Positions 19,006-26,970 of a DNA stretch of 42,204 nucleotides are shown piece by piece. The notes beneath the pieces are model-generated. The model saw nothing but the letters and a program-made list of their open reading frames with translations. It made no database searches and was not told where the DNA came from. Location of the stretch: positions 1-42,204 of the forward strand of contig DATBZX010000102.1 of assembly GCA_036512955.1 (NCBI GenBank). The letters are read 5' to 3'. The DNA is from DASRAA01 sp036512955. Its GTDB lineage: Bacteria > Acidobacteriota > Terriglobia > Terriglobales > Acidobacteriaceae. Each line of letters opens with the position of its first letter. Within the stretch, counting starts at the first letter, position 1. Position numbers and translations under genes: made by a program.

Positions 19006-19631
19006 CACAGCGTCTCCATCACGAGGTCGAAGTTCACCGCGGCAACGATTTGCTTGGGATCTCCCTTGATCACCACCGGACGCACCAACTCACGGCTGGT
19101 GATGAGCGGATCGCGATGGAAGTTCTTGTCGGGATCGCCCTCGAATACCGGATCGGTGGCGAAGTACAACTGCGTGATCAGCGGCATGTGCCCCTTTGCA
19201 GTGATGAGGTAATGCACATGCTGACAGACGCGATCGGGATAGTGCCCAGGAATGACCGACTCGATAGCGTAGCTGCCTTTTGCTCCCGGCTCAAGCAACG
19301 CGCGGTAGCGGTAGCCGTCAACGTCGTAGTGGCCGTCGTTATCCGTCTGCCAGATCTCGACCTTGGCGTTCGGCACTGCTTCACCCCGCGTGTTGTAAAC
19401 CACACCCGCAATGGTCAACGGCATGCCGGAGTCGCCCGGCGCACGCAGCATGGAAGTGTTCGGAGCTTTCCGTTTGTAGAACGGGCCCAGTTCGCAGAAT
19501 GGTGTGGGCTGCCGCTTCTTCTCGGCTTCCTCCCATTCGGTGGCGAGGGCTGACAACGGCAGCGATGTAGCAAGTGTGACCGCGCCAAACACGGCGCAGC
19601 GTTCCAGCAGTTCGCGTCGAGTAAAGTGCAT
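19005..19631 (-). CDS. exported intradiol ring-cleavage dioxygenase-like protein
   Basis: 208 residues. The N-terminus FTRRELLERCAVFGAVTLA resembles a Tat signal (RR followed by a hydrophobic stretch), suggesting export of a folded metalloprotein. The intradiol dioxygenase core is present. By comparison with protocatechuate 3,4-dioxygenase, the iron ligands would be Tyr102 (DNDGHYD), Tyr131 (PGHYPDR), His138 and His140 (CQHVHYL). The spacing between the second Tyr and the His pair is shorter than in the soluble catabolic enzymes, so the substrate may differ. It forms a two-gene unit with the downstream propeller protein. Confidence 0.88.
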   Translation of the reverse strand: MHFTRRELLERCAVFGAVTLATSLPLSALATEWEEAEKKRQPTPFCELGPFYKRKAPNTSMLRAPGDSGMPLTIAGVVYNTRGEAVPNAKVEIWQTDNDGHYDVDGYRYRALLEPGAKGSYAIESVIPGHYPDRVCQHVHYLITAKGHMPLITQLYFATDPVFEGDPDKNFHRDPLITSRELVRPVVIKGDPKQIVAAVNFDLVMETL

Positions 19632-19703
19632 TCTCTCCCCTGATACTGGGGAGTGACTATAACTCGACTTGCTGAAATCGCCTAAGAAAAAACCTGCCTG
19701 CGA

Positions 19704-20645
19704 CTATCGTGCAGCGGCGGTTGGCACTCTCTGGCCTCGCCGCAGCTTGGCCGCCTTCACAGTGTTGCTCATCAGAATGGCGATGGTGAGCGGACCCACT
19801 CCACCGGGCACGGGAGTGAGCGCGCCTGCAACTTCGACGACTTTGGGATGCACATCGCCAATGAGGGTCGAGGCGTTTTTCGCAAAGCTCTGCTCACGTT
19901 TCGCGTCTCCGGCGAAAAACTTCTGGAACTCGGCAGGATCGGTGATCTTGTTCATGCCAACGTCTATCACCGTTGCGCCCGGCTTCACATATTCGGGGGT
20001 GATCATGCCGGTGCGACCGATTGCGGCGACCAGGATGTCGGCTCGGCGACAAACCGCGGGCAGGTCGCGCGTCTTCGAGTGACAGACCGTAACGGTCGCG
20101 TTGCCGTTGATCAGCAACATTGCGACAGGCTTGCCAACGATGTCGCTGCGTCCCACCACCACGGCGTCCGCACCAACTATGGGAATATTGCTGCGCTTCA
20201 GAATTTCGATGACGCCGGCGGGCGTGCACGGAACCAGTCCAGGCCGCTGCGTGGAGAGATTGCCAACGTTCATGGGATGGAATCCATCAACATCCTTCTC
20301 GGGCGAGACTGCCAGCAGCACTTTCTTCGAGTCCACATGCGACGGGAGCGGCAATTGCACCAGGATGCCGTCAATGTCGTCGCGGCGGTTGAGATCGTCC
20401 ACCAGAGCCAGCAATTCTTCTGTAGTCGACGATTCCAGCGGCGCGATCTTCTCGCTCAGGATGCCCAGTTCTTCGCAGGCCTTCACCTTGCTGCGGACGT
20501 AAATTTCCGACGCAGGATTGTGGCCGACCAGCACCACCGCGAGGCCCGGTCGAAGCCCCTCGGCGGTGAGTTGCTTCACTTCTTCGCCGACTTCGGCTCG
20601 AATTTGTGCTGCGATTTTGGTTCCGTCGAGTATGACTGCCGGCAT
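19704..20645 (-). CDS. folD: bifunctional methylenetetrahydrofolate dehydrogenase / cyclohydrolase
   Basis: 313 residues. The motifs SEIYVRSKVKACEELGI (catalytic lysine of the YxxxK pattern), DGILVQLPLP, VSPEKDVDGFHPMN, PCTPAGVIEIL, VVVGRSDIVGKP and PVPGGVGPLTIAIL are all in order. It interconverts 5,10-methylene-THF and 10-formyl-THF in one-carbon metabolism. GGAGGA lies 4-5 nt before ATG 20645. The C-terminus carries an extra basic tail of about 20 residues. It is divergent from the Trm112-like gene. Confidence 0.97.
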   Translation of the reverse strand: MPAVILDGTKIAAQIRAEVGEEVKQLTAEGLRPGLAVVLVGHNPASEIYVRSKVKACEELGILSEKIAPLESSTTEELLALVDDLNRRDDIDGILVQLPLPSHVDSKKVLLAVSPEKDVDGFHPMNVGNLSTQRPGLVPCTPAGVIEILKRSNIPIVGADAVVVGRSDIVGKPVAMLLINGNATVTVCHSKTRDLPAVCRRADILVAAIGRTGMITPEYVKPGATVIDVGMNKITDPAEFQKFFAGDAKREQSFAKNASTLIGDVHPKVVEVAGALTPVPGGVGPLTIAILMSNTVKAAKLRRGQRVPTAAAR

Positions 20646-20751
20646 GATTCCTCCGTGGATATGAACGAACTTCTAGTTTAACGCGGAGAGAGGAAGCAAA
20701 TAGTATCCTCGGCGCATGAAGCTAACCGCTAATTGCTGACCACTTTCTTGT

Positions 20752-20757
20752 TACAAT
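20752..20757 (+). promoter_or_regulatory. -10 box of the Trm112-like gene
   Basis: TACAAT at 20752-20757, with 9 nt to ATG 20767, so the transcript would begin about 3 nt before the start codon. No good -35 box at normal spacing. The same TACAAT-N9-ATG arrangement occurs before thiE. Confidence 0.45.
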
Positions 20758-20766
20758 CGGAGCGTC

Positions 20767-20934
20767 ATGATTTCGCCGGAACTCCTCGAAATACTCGCCT
20801 GCCCGGTCTGCCGCAAGCCGCTTGTGCTGCGCGGCGAAGACAGTTTGAAGTGCAACGAGTGCAAGCGCGTATACCCAATTCGGAACGGAATTCCCATTTT
20901 GCTCGAGCCTGAGGCCACCATAGAGCCGATCTAA
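20767..20934 (+). CDS. Trm112-family zinc protein
   Basis: 55 residues, a short gene that is easy to overlook. MISPELLEILACPVCRKPLV at the N-terminus and CNECKRVYPIRNGIPILL at the C-terminus are diagnostic of the Trm112/YcaR family. Cysteines 12, 15, 29 and 32 form the zinc site. Eukaryotic and archaeal members activate methyltransferases; bacterial members are small proteins of poorly known role, some co-folding with methyltransferases. No methyltransferase gene is next to it here. The start codon has GGAG only 4 nt upstream, too close to be an ideal site, so it may be translated leaderless. Confidence 0.9.
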   Translation: MISPELLEILACPVCRKPLVLRGEDSLKCNECKRVYPIRNGIPILLEPEATIEPI

Positions 20935-21211
20935 GCTGGGATACATTTCCTGCTCGACTTGCAGCGTCAGTGCCGACCGCGTATAGCAACCGGTCCTCGT
21001 CCGTATTTCAGCGATCCTTCCCCATCCGCAGGCGCCTCCGAAAACGTCTCGAAATTCAGCGTTTTCTAGTCGTTGGAACCATCGCGCCATTAGCGAGGTC
21101 TCTCCAATCCGATCAAAACAGATTGTGTCGAACACATTCGCGAGAAACTAATCGCCACATGGGGTGTTGAAATCTACAAAAGTTGTCGAAGTGGAAGGGT
21201 GAGACGGAAGT
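20935..21211. other. intergenic, nothing recognised
   Basis: Between the Trm112-like gene and the sigma-54-like promoter I see no gene with coding character on either strand, no tRNA and no strong hairpin. The minus-strand open frame across it is the complement of the Trm112-like gene extended by chance. Confidence 0.5.
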
Positions 21212-21228
21212 TCGGCACTGCAATTGCT
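21212..21228 (+). promoter_or_regulatory. sigma-54 (RpoN)-type promoter
   Basis: CGGCACTGCAATTGCT at 21213-21228 matches the -24/-12 consensus TGGCAC-N5-TTGC. GG is at 21214-21215 and GC at 21226-21227, with exactly 10 nt between, as the consensus requires. The predicted start is near 21239, about 50 nt before ATG 21292. No activator gene is nearby. Confidence 0.55.
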
Positions 21229-21291
21229 GCAACTTTCCTGTAAGCTCGTCCGTCTAATGAGAAACGCCCGTAAGGGTCGGAGGTGAGCGCG

Positions 21292-21516
21292 ATGGCAGAA
21301 AAGTTTTCCGTCCTCGAGTTGGCGGCGCTACGGAGCGAACTGCTGTTGGGGTTTGACTCCAAGGACGCCGCCGAGTTGGTCCAGCTCTTCCTGGCTGGAC
21401 ATGGCTACGGTGTTTCCCCCGAAGCTGCCCGTTACGCGGTCAGCCGGGTGGGACTCATGGGCAATACGCTGGAGGTCTTCCAGCGGGAACTGGAGAGCAT
21501 CGCCCTGGCGATGTAA
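21292..21516 (+). CDS. small alpha-helical protein of unknown function
   Basis: 74 residues. It reads as three or four helices (FSVLELAALRSELLLGF, DAAELVQLFLAGHG, PEAARYAVSRVG, TLEVFQRELESIALAM) and has no signal peptide. GGAGG (21279-21283) lies 8 nt before ATG 21292, which favours this start over GTG 21283. The gene is alone, with a sigma-54-like promoter upstream and its own terminator downstream, so it appears to be an independently regulated unit. I do not recognise the family. A small regulator or adaptor is possible. Confidence 0.75.
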   Translation: MAEKFSVLELAALRSELLLGFDSKDAAELVQLFLAGHGYGVSPEAARYAVSRVGLMGNTLEVFQRELESIALAM

Positions 21517-21646
21517 ACGGGCCGGCTCCCCTTGTGCTCGCCGTAAATTCGGCGATGCGGTGACAACAATTCGAAACGGTTTCGCGGTAATGTCCTGCGC
21601 CTGACGTCAAAAACTGGACGCCAAGTCGCGAACCTGAAGCGAACAG

Positions 21647-21680
21647 CAAGCCCGGACTCAATGTTCCGGGCTTGTTCTTT
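21647..21680 (+). terminator. rho-independent terminator
   Basis: CAAGCCCGGA (21647-21656) pairs with TCCGGGCTTG (21665-21674), a perfect 10-bp stem with an 8-nt loop, followed by TTCTTTGTG. It lies 130 nt after the small gene ending at 21516. Confidence 0.8.
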
Positions 21681-21737
21681 GTGTGGAGCATCCGACGGGA
21701 CGGCACCCGCACGCGGACAGGCTAGGTTGAGAGCCAC

Positions 21738-22799
21738 CTAACTCCACGCCCGCACCTTCACCCCGCCATTGACTCGCTCCTGTAGCACTCCGGAGAAGAA
21801 CATATACGGATGCGCCGGATCGAGTTGGCTGGCCGCATCCAACTTGGCTCGCAACTCGGCAGGGATCTCGAAGCTCAGCGCCGCAAGGTTGTCATCAAGC
21901 TGCGCCAGCTTGGTCGCCCCAATGATCGTGGAAGTAACGCCCGGCTGCGTCGCCACCCAGTTCAGCGCCACCTGCGCCGCCGGACGGTTTAAGGCTTGCG
22001 CAACTTCCATCAAGGCATCGAGAACTTTCCAGTTGCGCTCGGTGAACTTCTTGAAGGCAGGATTGTCCGCCTTCTTCAGCACCTCGAGACGGCTGCCCTG
22101 ACTGCTCTCCGCACCCTTCTCCCGGTTGTACTTGCCCGCGAGGAATCCGCTGGCCAGTGGGCTCCATGGACAAACTCCCATTCCCAGTTCGCGCGCTGCC
22201 GGAATATGTTCGCGCTCGATGGTGCGCTCCACCAGCGAGTATTCCAGTTGCAGCGCAATGATGGGTTCTTTTCCCAGACACTCGGCGAGCGTTTGTCCAC
22301 GGGCCGCGTACCAAGCCGGCACGTCCGAAAATCCGTAGTAGCGGATCTTGCCCTCGCGCACCAGCGTGCTGAGCGTATCGACCACTTCTTCAATCGGGGT
22401 GACCGTGTCCCACACGTGCAACCAGTACAGGTCGAGGTAATCCATTTTGAGGCGACGCAGCGACGACTCCAGCGCGCGATAGATGTTCTTGCGCCCATTG
22501 CCGCCGGAGTTGGGATTGCCTTCCTGGGGATTGAAGGTGAACTTGCTGGCAATGACGAGTTTGTCGCGGAGGCCGGCGTCGGCCACAAACGCTCCCAATA
22601 TCTCTTCGGACTTCCCGCCCGAGTACACATCGGCGCAGTCCAACACGTTGCCGCCATTTTCGACATAGCGTTCGAAGATGCGGCGCGATTCGGCGTCGTC
22701 CGATCCCCAACGGTCGTTGCCAAACGTCATGGTGCCGAGCGAGAGCGGGCTGACCCGCAGTCCCGAGCGTCCCAGAGTCACGTATTCATTCAATTGCAT
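21738..22799 (-). CDS. aldo/keto reductase
   Basis: 353 residues, a (beta/alpha)8 NADPH-dependent oxidoreductase. It begins with LGRSGLRVSPLSLGTMTFG. The catalytic Asp/Tyr motif DCADVYSGGKSEEILG, then KLVIASKF (Lys), YLDLYWLHVWD (His), and the cofactor-binding end TSTIIGATKLAQLDDN are all in place. ATG 22799 is preferred: upstream in-frame residues to 22889 are not like the family, and family members start just before the LGRSG motif. The substrate is unknown. It resembles the YajO/AKR11-like general group. Confidence 0.93.
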   Translation of the reverse strand: MQLNEYVTLGRSGLRVSPLSLGTMTFGNDRWGSDDAESRRIFERYVENGGNVLDCADVYSGGKSEEILGAFVADAGLRDKLVIASKFTFNPQEGNPNSGGNGRKNIYRALESSLRRLKMDYLDLYWLHVWDTVTPIEEVVDTLSTLVREGKIRYYGFSDVPAWYAARGQTLAECLGKEPIIALQLEYSLVERTIEREHIPAARELGMGVCPWSPLASGFLAGKYNREKGAESSQGSRLEVLKKADNPAFKKFTERNWKVLDALMEVAQALNRPAAQVALNWVATQPGVTSTIIGATKLAQLDDNLAALSFEIPAELRAKLDAASQLDPAHPYMFFSGVLQERVNGGVKVRAWS

Positions 22800-22880
22800 G
22801 GGGAAATAAGCCTCACCGTAGGAAATGTCGATTGGTTCGATGACGAGCAAGTCGTCGAGGTTGCGAAGCAACATTCGCAA

Positions 22881-22911
22881 ACCACCCACTGACCACTAAC
22901 CACTAACCACT
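22881..22911. repeat. short tandem phrases (ACCACTAACC type)
   Basis: CCCACTGACCACTAACCACT and following bases form a degenerate tandem of ACCACT-RACC units directly between the aldo/keto reductase and permease genes. Similar GTGGTCGGTTGTCAG phrases occur at 39667-39691. Confidence 0.55.
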
Positions 22912-22913
22912 TC

Positions 22914-24155
22914 TTATTCGTACCGCAGGCTCTCCACCGGGTCCAGTTGCGCCGCGCGCGCGGCCGGCATGGTGCCGAACAGCACTCCGACTAGCGACGA
23001 TACCAGCACCGCGATGACGACCGACAGGCCCGAAATCGGGATGCGGTAGTTGGTCAGCAGGCGCACGGAAATGGGCACGGCCATGCCAATGGCGATGCCA
23101 AGAAGTCCGCCGATCAGCGAAATGAGAATCGCCTCGGTCAGAAATTGCGCTCGGATTTCCGCGTTGGTAGCTCCTACGGCTTTGCGCACGCCGATTTCCC
23201 GGATGCGCGAGTTGACGGTGGCCAGCATGATGTTCATGATGCCGACGCCGCTCACCAGCAACGTCAGCACGGCAATCAGCAGCAGGATGGTGGTGAGAGC
23301 GTTGGCAATTTTCCCGGCGACGGCGAGCAACTGCGTCAGGTTCTCGACCTTGTACACCGACTCGGGCCGGTGCCTTGATTTCAGCACTTTTTGAATTTGC
23401 TCGGTGGCGCTGGGGATGTCGGACGAATCGGCGACCGAGAAAAACAGGCTCTTGACGGTGTCCGTGGTGGTGAAGAAGCGCGCCACCGTATAGGGAATCA
23501 ATATGCTGTCGTCGGAAATCTCGGACTGGCCAAAGGTGTCCACCCGCTCGCGAAACGTACCCACCACCACGAAGGGCAATCCACTGAGCTTAATGATGTT
23601 TCCCACGGCTGCGTCGGTCGAACCATATAGGGTGTTGGCAAGGTTCTGCGTGATCACCGCCACCTTGCCCCGCGTCTGACTGTCGTTATCTTCCAGGAAA
23701 CGCCCGGTGAGTACTTCGAGATTGCGCACCCAGAGATACTCCGCCGCCACGCCGAGGACCAGCACATCGCGCTCCCGGCCACCCGGCACGGAAATCTTGT
23801 CGTGCAACTCAATCATGGGCGACGACGCTGTGATGTTGGGCACTTGCTGGCGCACAGCGTTCAGGTCGTCGACAGTCATATAGTCATTGGCTGACTCAGC
23901 GCTGTAGATCGAGCCTCCCTCGTAGTCGGCCGTGATCATATTGGCGCCGATCGACTGGATCTGCTGCAGCACGTACTGCTTGCCGGTAAGGCCGATGGTC
24001 ACCACCAGGATCAGAGACGCTGTGCCAATCACCATGCCCAGCGCAGTGAGCGCGAAGCGCACCTTGTTGGTGCGAAACGTCTCGATGGCGACGCTGACCG
24101 TCTCGCCCAGCACCAGCTTGGGATATCGCCGTCCGTTCTTGCCGTTGGCCGCCAT
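22914..24155 (-). CDS. MacB/FtsX-type ABC transporter permease
   Basis: 413 residues. A membrane helix near residues 35-60 (RFALTALGMVIGTASLILVV), a MacB-like periplasmic domain of about 220 residues, and three C-terminal helices of the FtsX domain (STAVLTLLVSGVGIMNIML-like region, IREIGVRKAVGATNAEIRAQF, and the last two helices). The end AARAAQLDPVESLRYE is the classic C-terminal signature of these permeases. MacB-type proteins are mechanotransmission ABC systems that drive export through an outer-membrane partner. No ATPase or membrane-fusion gene is adjacent, so its partners must be encoded elsewhere. Confidence 0.92.
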   Translation of the reverse strand: MAANGKNGRRYPKLVLGETVSVAIETFRTNKVRFALTALGMVIGTASLILVVTIGLTGKQYVLQQIQSIGANMITADYEGGSIYSAESANDYMTVDDLNAVRQQVPNITASSPMIELHDKISVPGGRERDVLVLGVAAEYLWVRNLEVLTGRFLEDNDSQTRGKVAVITQNLANTLYGSTDAAVGNIIKLSGLPFVVVGTFRERVDTFGQSEISDDSILIPYTVARFFTTTDTVKSLFFSVADSSDIPSATEQIQKVLKSRHRPESVYKVENLTQLLAVAGKIANALTTILLLIAVLTLLVSGVGIMNIMLATVNSRIREIGVRKAVGATNAEIRAQFLTEAILISLIGGLLGIAIGMAVPISVRLLTNYRIPISGLSVVIAVLVSSLVGVLFGTMPAARAAQLDPVESLRYE

Positions 24156-24303
24156 ACCTATGCTGGTTAGACTAACCCTTACGCTCTATCGCTTCAACGT
24201 GACGAGATGCACACCGGGCGTCGAGTACTGCCCCCGGCATTCGCGGCCACCGATGCGGTATGATCGGCTTTTGGAGTTCACGACCCTGGCTTAACCACCT
24301 CCG

Positions 24304-25242
24304 ATGTCACATCCCTTTTACTGTTCCGCACTCACCGGAATTCTAATAGGCGCCGCAATTGTTGCCGCTTCCGCGGGACCAGCGGCGGCCCAGCAAGACG
24401 TCGGCGAGCTGTTCGCCTCCGACGCCAGCGTGAAAGGTTCAGTGGTGCTAGCGAATTCGGGAACGAAGGTAATGAGCGGATCTTCCATCGCTGCGGGAGC
24501 CCAATCTGCCACCCTCAAGCTGGAGCGCGGCGGCAGCATGATGATCTGTCCTGGCACGAACCTAGCGATCACCACCTCGCAGAACGGCCGCCAGCTCATG
24601 TTCAGTATGGATACCGGCGACATCGAGATGGACTACCCCATCGGCGCCGCCGCCGACAACCTGCTGACCCCTGACTTCCGCCTGCTGCTTCCTGGTCCAG
24701 GGCGCCTGCACATTGCGGTGCGCGTCAATCCCAAGGGCGACACCTGCGTGCAGTCGCTGCCGAACAACTCCTCGGCCATCGTGATTTCCGAAGGCATGGG
24801 TGATGCGTCGTACCAAGTCAAATCCAACGAGGCCGTGATCTTTAACGGCGGACGCATCAGCGGCGCTGCGCCCACGCGCGAGAGTTGCGGATGTCCCGCG
24901 CCTCCGCCCACGCAGTTGGCGAAAGTCACGCCTCCGCCTACGGCTCCGCAACCCGAAGCGCCAAAGTCCGACCCGCCTCCTCCCGAGACCCACATGGTGG
25001 TGGACGCGCCCTTCATCTATCGCGCTTCGGATCCGGTCGATCTGACCGAGAACGTTGCTCACCTGAAGTTGGAAAGCAAACCGATGAGCTTTGAACCGAT
25101 GGTGCTACCTCCGCCGGCAAGCGCGGCGAAGAGTCCCAAGCCGGCAAAGACCGAGGTCGCGGCCAGCGGCCAGAAACCCTCGCAGGAAAAGCATGGGTTC
25201 TTTACCAAACTGGGCTCGTTCTTCGCTTCCATCTTCCATTGA
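24304..25242 (+). CDS. exported FecR-like protein with proline-rich linker
   Basis: 312 residues. A signal peptide (residues 1 to about 30, ending PAAAQQ) is followed by a FecR-like beta domain (ASVKGSVVLANSGTKVMSG, then LKLERGGSMMICPGTNLAI). After it come a Cys-Gly-Cys segment (ESCGCP), a Pro-rich region of about 50 residues, a short acidic stretch, and a basic Ala/Lys-rich end. The last 16 residues HGFFTKLGSFFASIFH form an amphipathic aromatic tail. I infer an envelope protein, perhaps a periplasmic sensor or scaffold; its function is not known. ATG 24304 is the start of the signal peptide. A TATGAT box lies about 45 nt upstream. Confidence 0.72.
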   Translation: MSHPFYCSALTGILIGAAIVAASAGPAAAQQDVGELFASDASVKGSVVLANSGTKVMSGSSIAAGAQSATLKLERGGSMMICPGTNLAITTSQNGRQLMFSMDTGDIEMDYPIGAAADNLLTPDFRLLLPGPGRLHIAVRVNPKGDTCVQSLPNNSSAIVISEGMGDASYQVKSNEAVIFNGGRISGAAPTRESCGCPAPPPTQLAKVTPPPTAPQPEAPKSDPPPPETHMVVDAPFIYRASDPVDLTENVAHLKLESKPMSFEPMVLPPPASAAKSPKPAKTEVAASGQKPSQEKHGFFTKLGSFFASIFH

Positions 25243-25426
25243 AGCAACTAGCCATTGGCCACAAGCGATTAGCTCTCAGCGCGGACCGACCGCTGTCGGG
25301 GTTCGTTCGCCTCGAGCGCACAGAGACGCTTCTAGTTAAGGGTGTAATTCGATTGTGGGCGATAACCAAACGGAAGGTTCGGAGGTAGTTGCTGATTGCG
25401 AATTGCCAGCCGCTGCTGCTTTCGGT

Positions 25427-25434
25427 GATAAACT
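25427..25434 (+). promoter_or_regulatory. extended -10 box before sppA
   Basis: TG-A-TAAACT at 25426-25434 has the extended -10 form, 11 nt before ATG 25446. The predicted leader is about 5 nt, and no ribosome binding site fits in it. Confidence 0.4.
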
Positions 25435-25445
25435 AGCCCTCTCTT

Positions 25446-26357
25446 ATGCCTGAACCTCCTCGTAGCCGCGTATTTCTTTGGGTATTGCTCGGAGGCGGTG
25501 CTTTCTTCCTGTTCCTCCTCGCGGTTTTCGCGCTGGTGTACTTCACCGTGCGCACCCAGCAGAAAGATTCCTTCGCCGGATTTGGCGACAAGATCGCCGT
25601 GGTTGACCTCGAAGGCGTGATCATGTCGCCCAAGGACACGGTTGAGCAACTCCGCAAGTTCGGCGACGACAGCTCCATCAAGGCCATCATTATTCATGTG
25701 AACTCACCGGGCGGAGGAGCGGCCGCCTCTGAGGAGATCTACCGCGAGGTCCTGCGCATTCGCGACGTCAAGAAGAAGCGCATCGTGGCTTCCATCGAGA
25801 CCGTGGGTGCCAGCGGTGCTTACTATGTCTCGTCAGCGACCAACAAGATTTTCGCGGACCAGGCCTCCGTTGTTGGTTCCATTGGCGTCATCGCAGAGTG
25901 GTACAACTACGAAGAACTGCTCAAATGGGCAAAGCTCCAGGCCATAGTCCTCAAGGCCGGCGAATTCAAGGACACGGGCTCGCCAGTGCGCCCAATGACA
26001 CCCGCCGAACGCGCCTACATGCAGGGCCTGATCGACAACATGCATGGCCAGTTCATTCATTCCGTCGCCGAAGGACGGCACATGAAAGACGCCGATATTT
26101 TCCCACTGGCCGATGGCAAGGTTTGGACCGGCGAGCAGGCTGTTCCGTTGAAGCTGATCGACCAGATCGGCGACTTCCGCGCTGCCATTGCAGACACAGC
26201 TAAGTCCGTTGGCATCAAGGGCGAACCCACATTGGTGCATCCCGAAAAAGACCGTAAAAGCGTGCTCGACTTGCTTTTCGGCGACGTCTCCGAGTATCTT
26301 CCCGACCCGGCGAAGCTCATGCAGACCAACGCCGGCTTCTATTACCTGTGGAAATAG
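25446..26357 (+). CDS. sppA: signal peptide peptidase SppA, short (36 kDa-type) form
   Basis: 303 residues. An N-terminal anchor helix (about residues 11-36) is followed by the ClpP/crotonase-like serine protease domain. Ser123 in VGASGAYYVSSA is the nucleophile and Lys175 in AGEFKDTGSP the general base. Their spacing of 52 matches Bacillus SppA. IIHVNSPGGGAAASEEIY is the substrate-binding strand motif. It degrades cut signal peptides in the membrane. It is transcribed alone, with HU downstream having its own promoter region. Confidence 0.95.
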   Translation: MPEPPRSRVFLWVLLGGGAFFLFLLAVFALVYFTVRTQQKDSFAGFGDKIAVVDLEGVIMSPKDTVEQLRKFGDDSSIKAIIIHVNSPGGGAAASEEIYREVLRIRDVKKKRIVASIETVGASGAYYVSSATNKIFADQASVVGSIGVIAEWYNYEELLKWAKLQAIVLKAGEFKDTGSPVRPMTPAERAYMQGLIDNMHGQFIHSVAEGRHMKDADIFPLADGKVWTGEQAVPLKLIDQIGDFRAAIADTAKSVGIKGEPTLVHPEKDRKSVLDLLFGDVSEYLPDPAKLMQTNAGFYYLWK

Positions 26358-26476
26358 CCCGTCCGGGGAGTAGAGTTGCACGGAAGTGCAACAATAATTT
26401 GGACTTGCAATTGTTACGGGAAATTTGAGAGTATCCCTGTTAACCGGTTGAAGGGACCATAGAGGGGCGAACCGCC

Positions 26477-26809
26477 ATGACCAAGGCAGATCTGATCGAC
26501 GAAGTTTCACGTTTGGCGGAGCTGACCCGCAAAGACAGCGAAGTCATTGTCGAGACTATCTTTGAGAGCGTGGTGCGCTCGTTGCGTGCTGGCGACAAAA
26601 TTGAGATTCGCGGCTTTGGCAGCTTCCGCACCCGGCAGCGTAAGCCCCGCGTCGGACGCAATCCCAAGACCGGTGACCGCGTCGAGGTCCCCGCCAAAAA
26701 GATTCCCTTCTTCAAGCCCAGTAAAGAACTGAAGGACATGGTCAACAGCTATGTCGCGCCGCCCGCCCCCGCAACCCCTCCGATCGAAGGCACAGAAGGA
26801 CACGGCTAG
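26477..26809 (+). CDS. HU/IHF-family DNA-bending protein
   Basis: 110 residues. The whole HU fold is present: MTKADLIDEVSRLAELTRKD, then KIEIRGFGSFRTRQRKPRVG (DNA-binding arm), then RNPKTGDRVEVPAKKIPFFKPSKELK (last stretch shown in parts). RNPKTG with the arm tip binds DNA in the minor groove. The GFGSF and K-I-PFFKPS forms lie between HU and IHF-alpha/beta, so the subtype is uncertain. The C-terminus carries an extra Pro/Ala-rich tail of about 18 residues. A possible promoter (TTGCAA at 26405-26410, GAGTAT at 26429-26434) lies upstream, and a terminator follows. Confidence 0.94.
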   Translation: MTKADLIDEVSRLAELTRKDSEVIVETIFESVVRSLRAGDKIEIRGFGSFRTRQRKPRVGRNPKTGDRVEVPAKKIPFFKPSKELKDMVNSYVAPPAPATPPIEGTEGHG

Positions 26810-26831
26810 AAATCACGATAATCCGACCATG

Positions 26832-26860
26832 ACCCAGCCAGATGCGGCTGGGTTTCGCTT
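26832..26860 (+). terminator. rho-independent terminator after the HU gene
   Basis: ACCCAGCC (26832-26839) pairs with GGCTGGGT (26846-26853) around a 6-nt loop, followed by TTCGCTTG. It is 23 nt after the HU stop codon. Confidence 0.75.
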
Positions 26861-26880
26861 GTGTGTAGGGAACATTCTCT

Positions 26881-26968
26881 AACCACAGCGGCACGGAGTC
26901 ACCGAATCGCAACGACCCCGGGATACAAGACTTCCAATTCTTCTCTGTGTCTCAGTGTCTCCGTGATG
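26881..26968. repeat. dispersed long hairpin repeat, copy 2
   Basis: The left arm AACCACAGCGGCACGGAG at 26881 and the right arm CTCTGTGTCTCAGTGTCTCC ending near 26964 can pair imperfectly. Both arms match the repeat at 6471-6546 with several changes. It ends just before the pgeF stop codon. Confidence 0.75.
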
Positions 26969-26970
26969 AA

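Noticed and set aside
18067..19212. A 381-residue plus-strand frame under the WD40-like gene
   Set aside because: It runs across two coupled minus-strand genes with clear domains, so it is an antisense frame.
19848..20681. A 277-residue plus-strand frame under folD
   Set aside because: It is the complement of folD, which has complete family motifs and a good ribosome binding site.
20722..21135. A 137-residue minus-strand frame across the Trm112-like gene
   Set aside because: The plus-strand 55-residue protein carries both CxxC zinc pairs of a known family. The opposite frame has no recognisable pattern.
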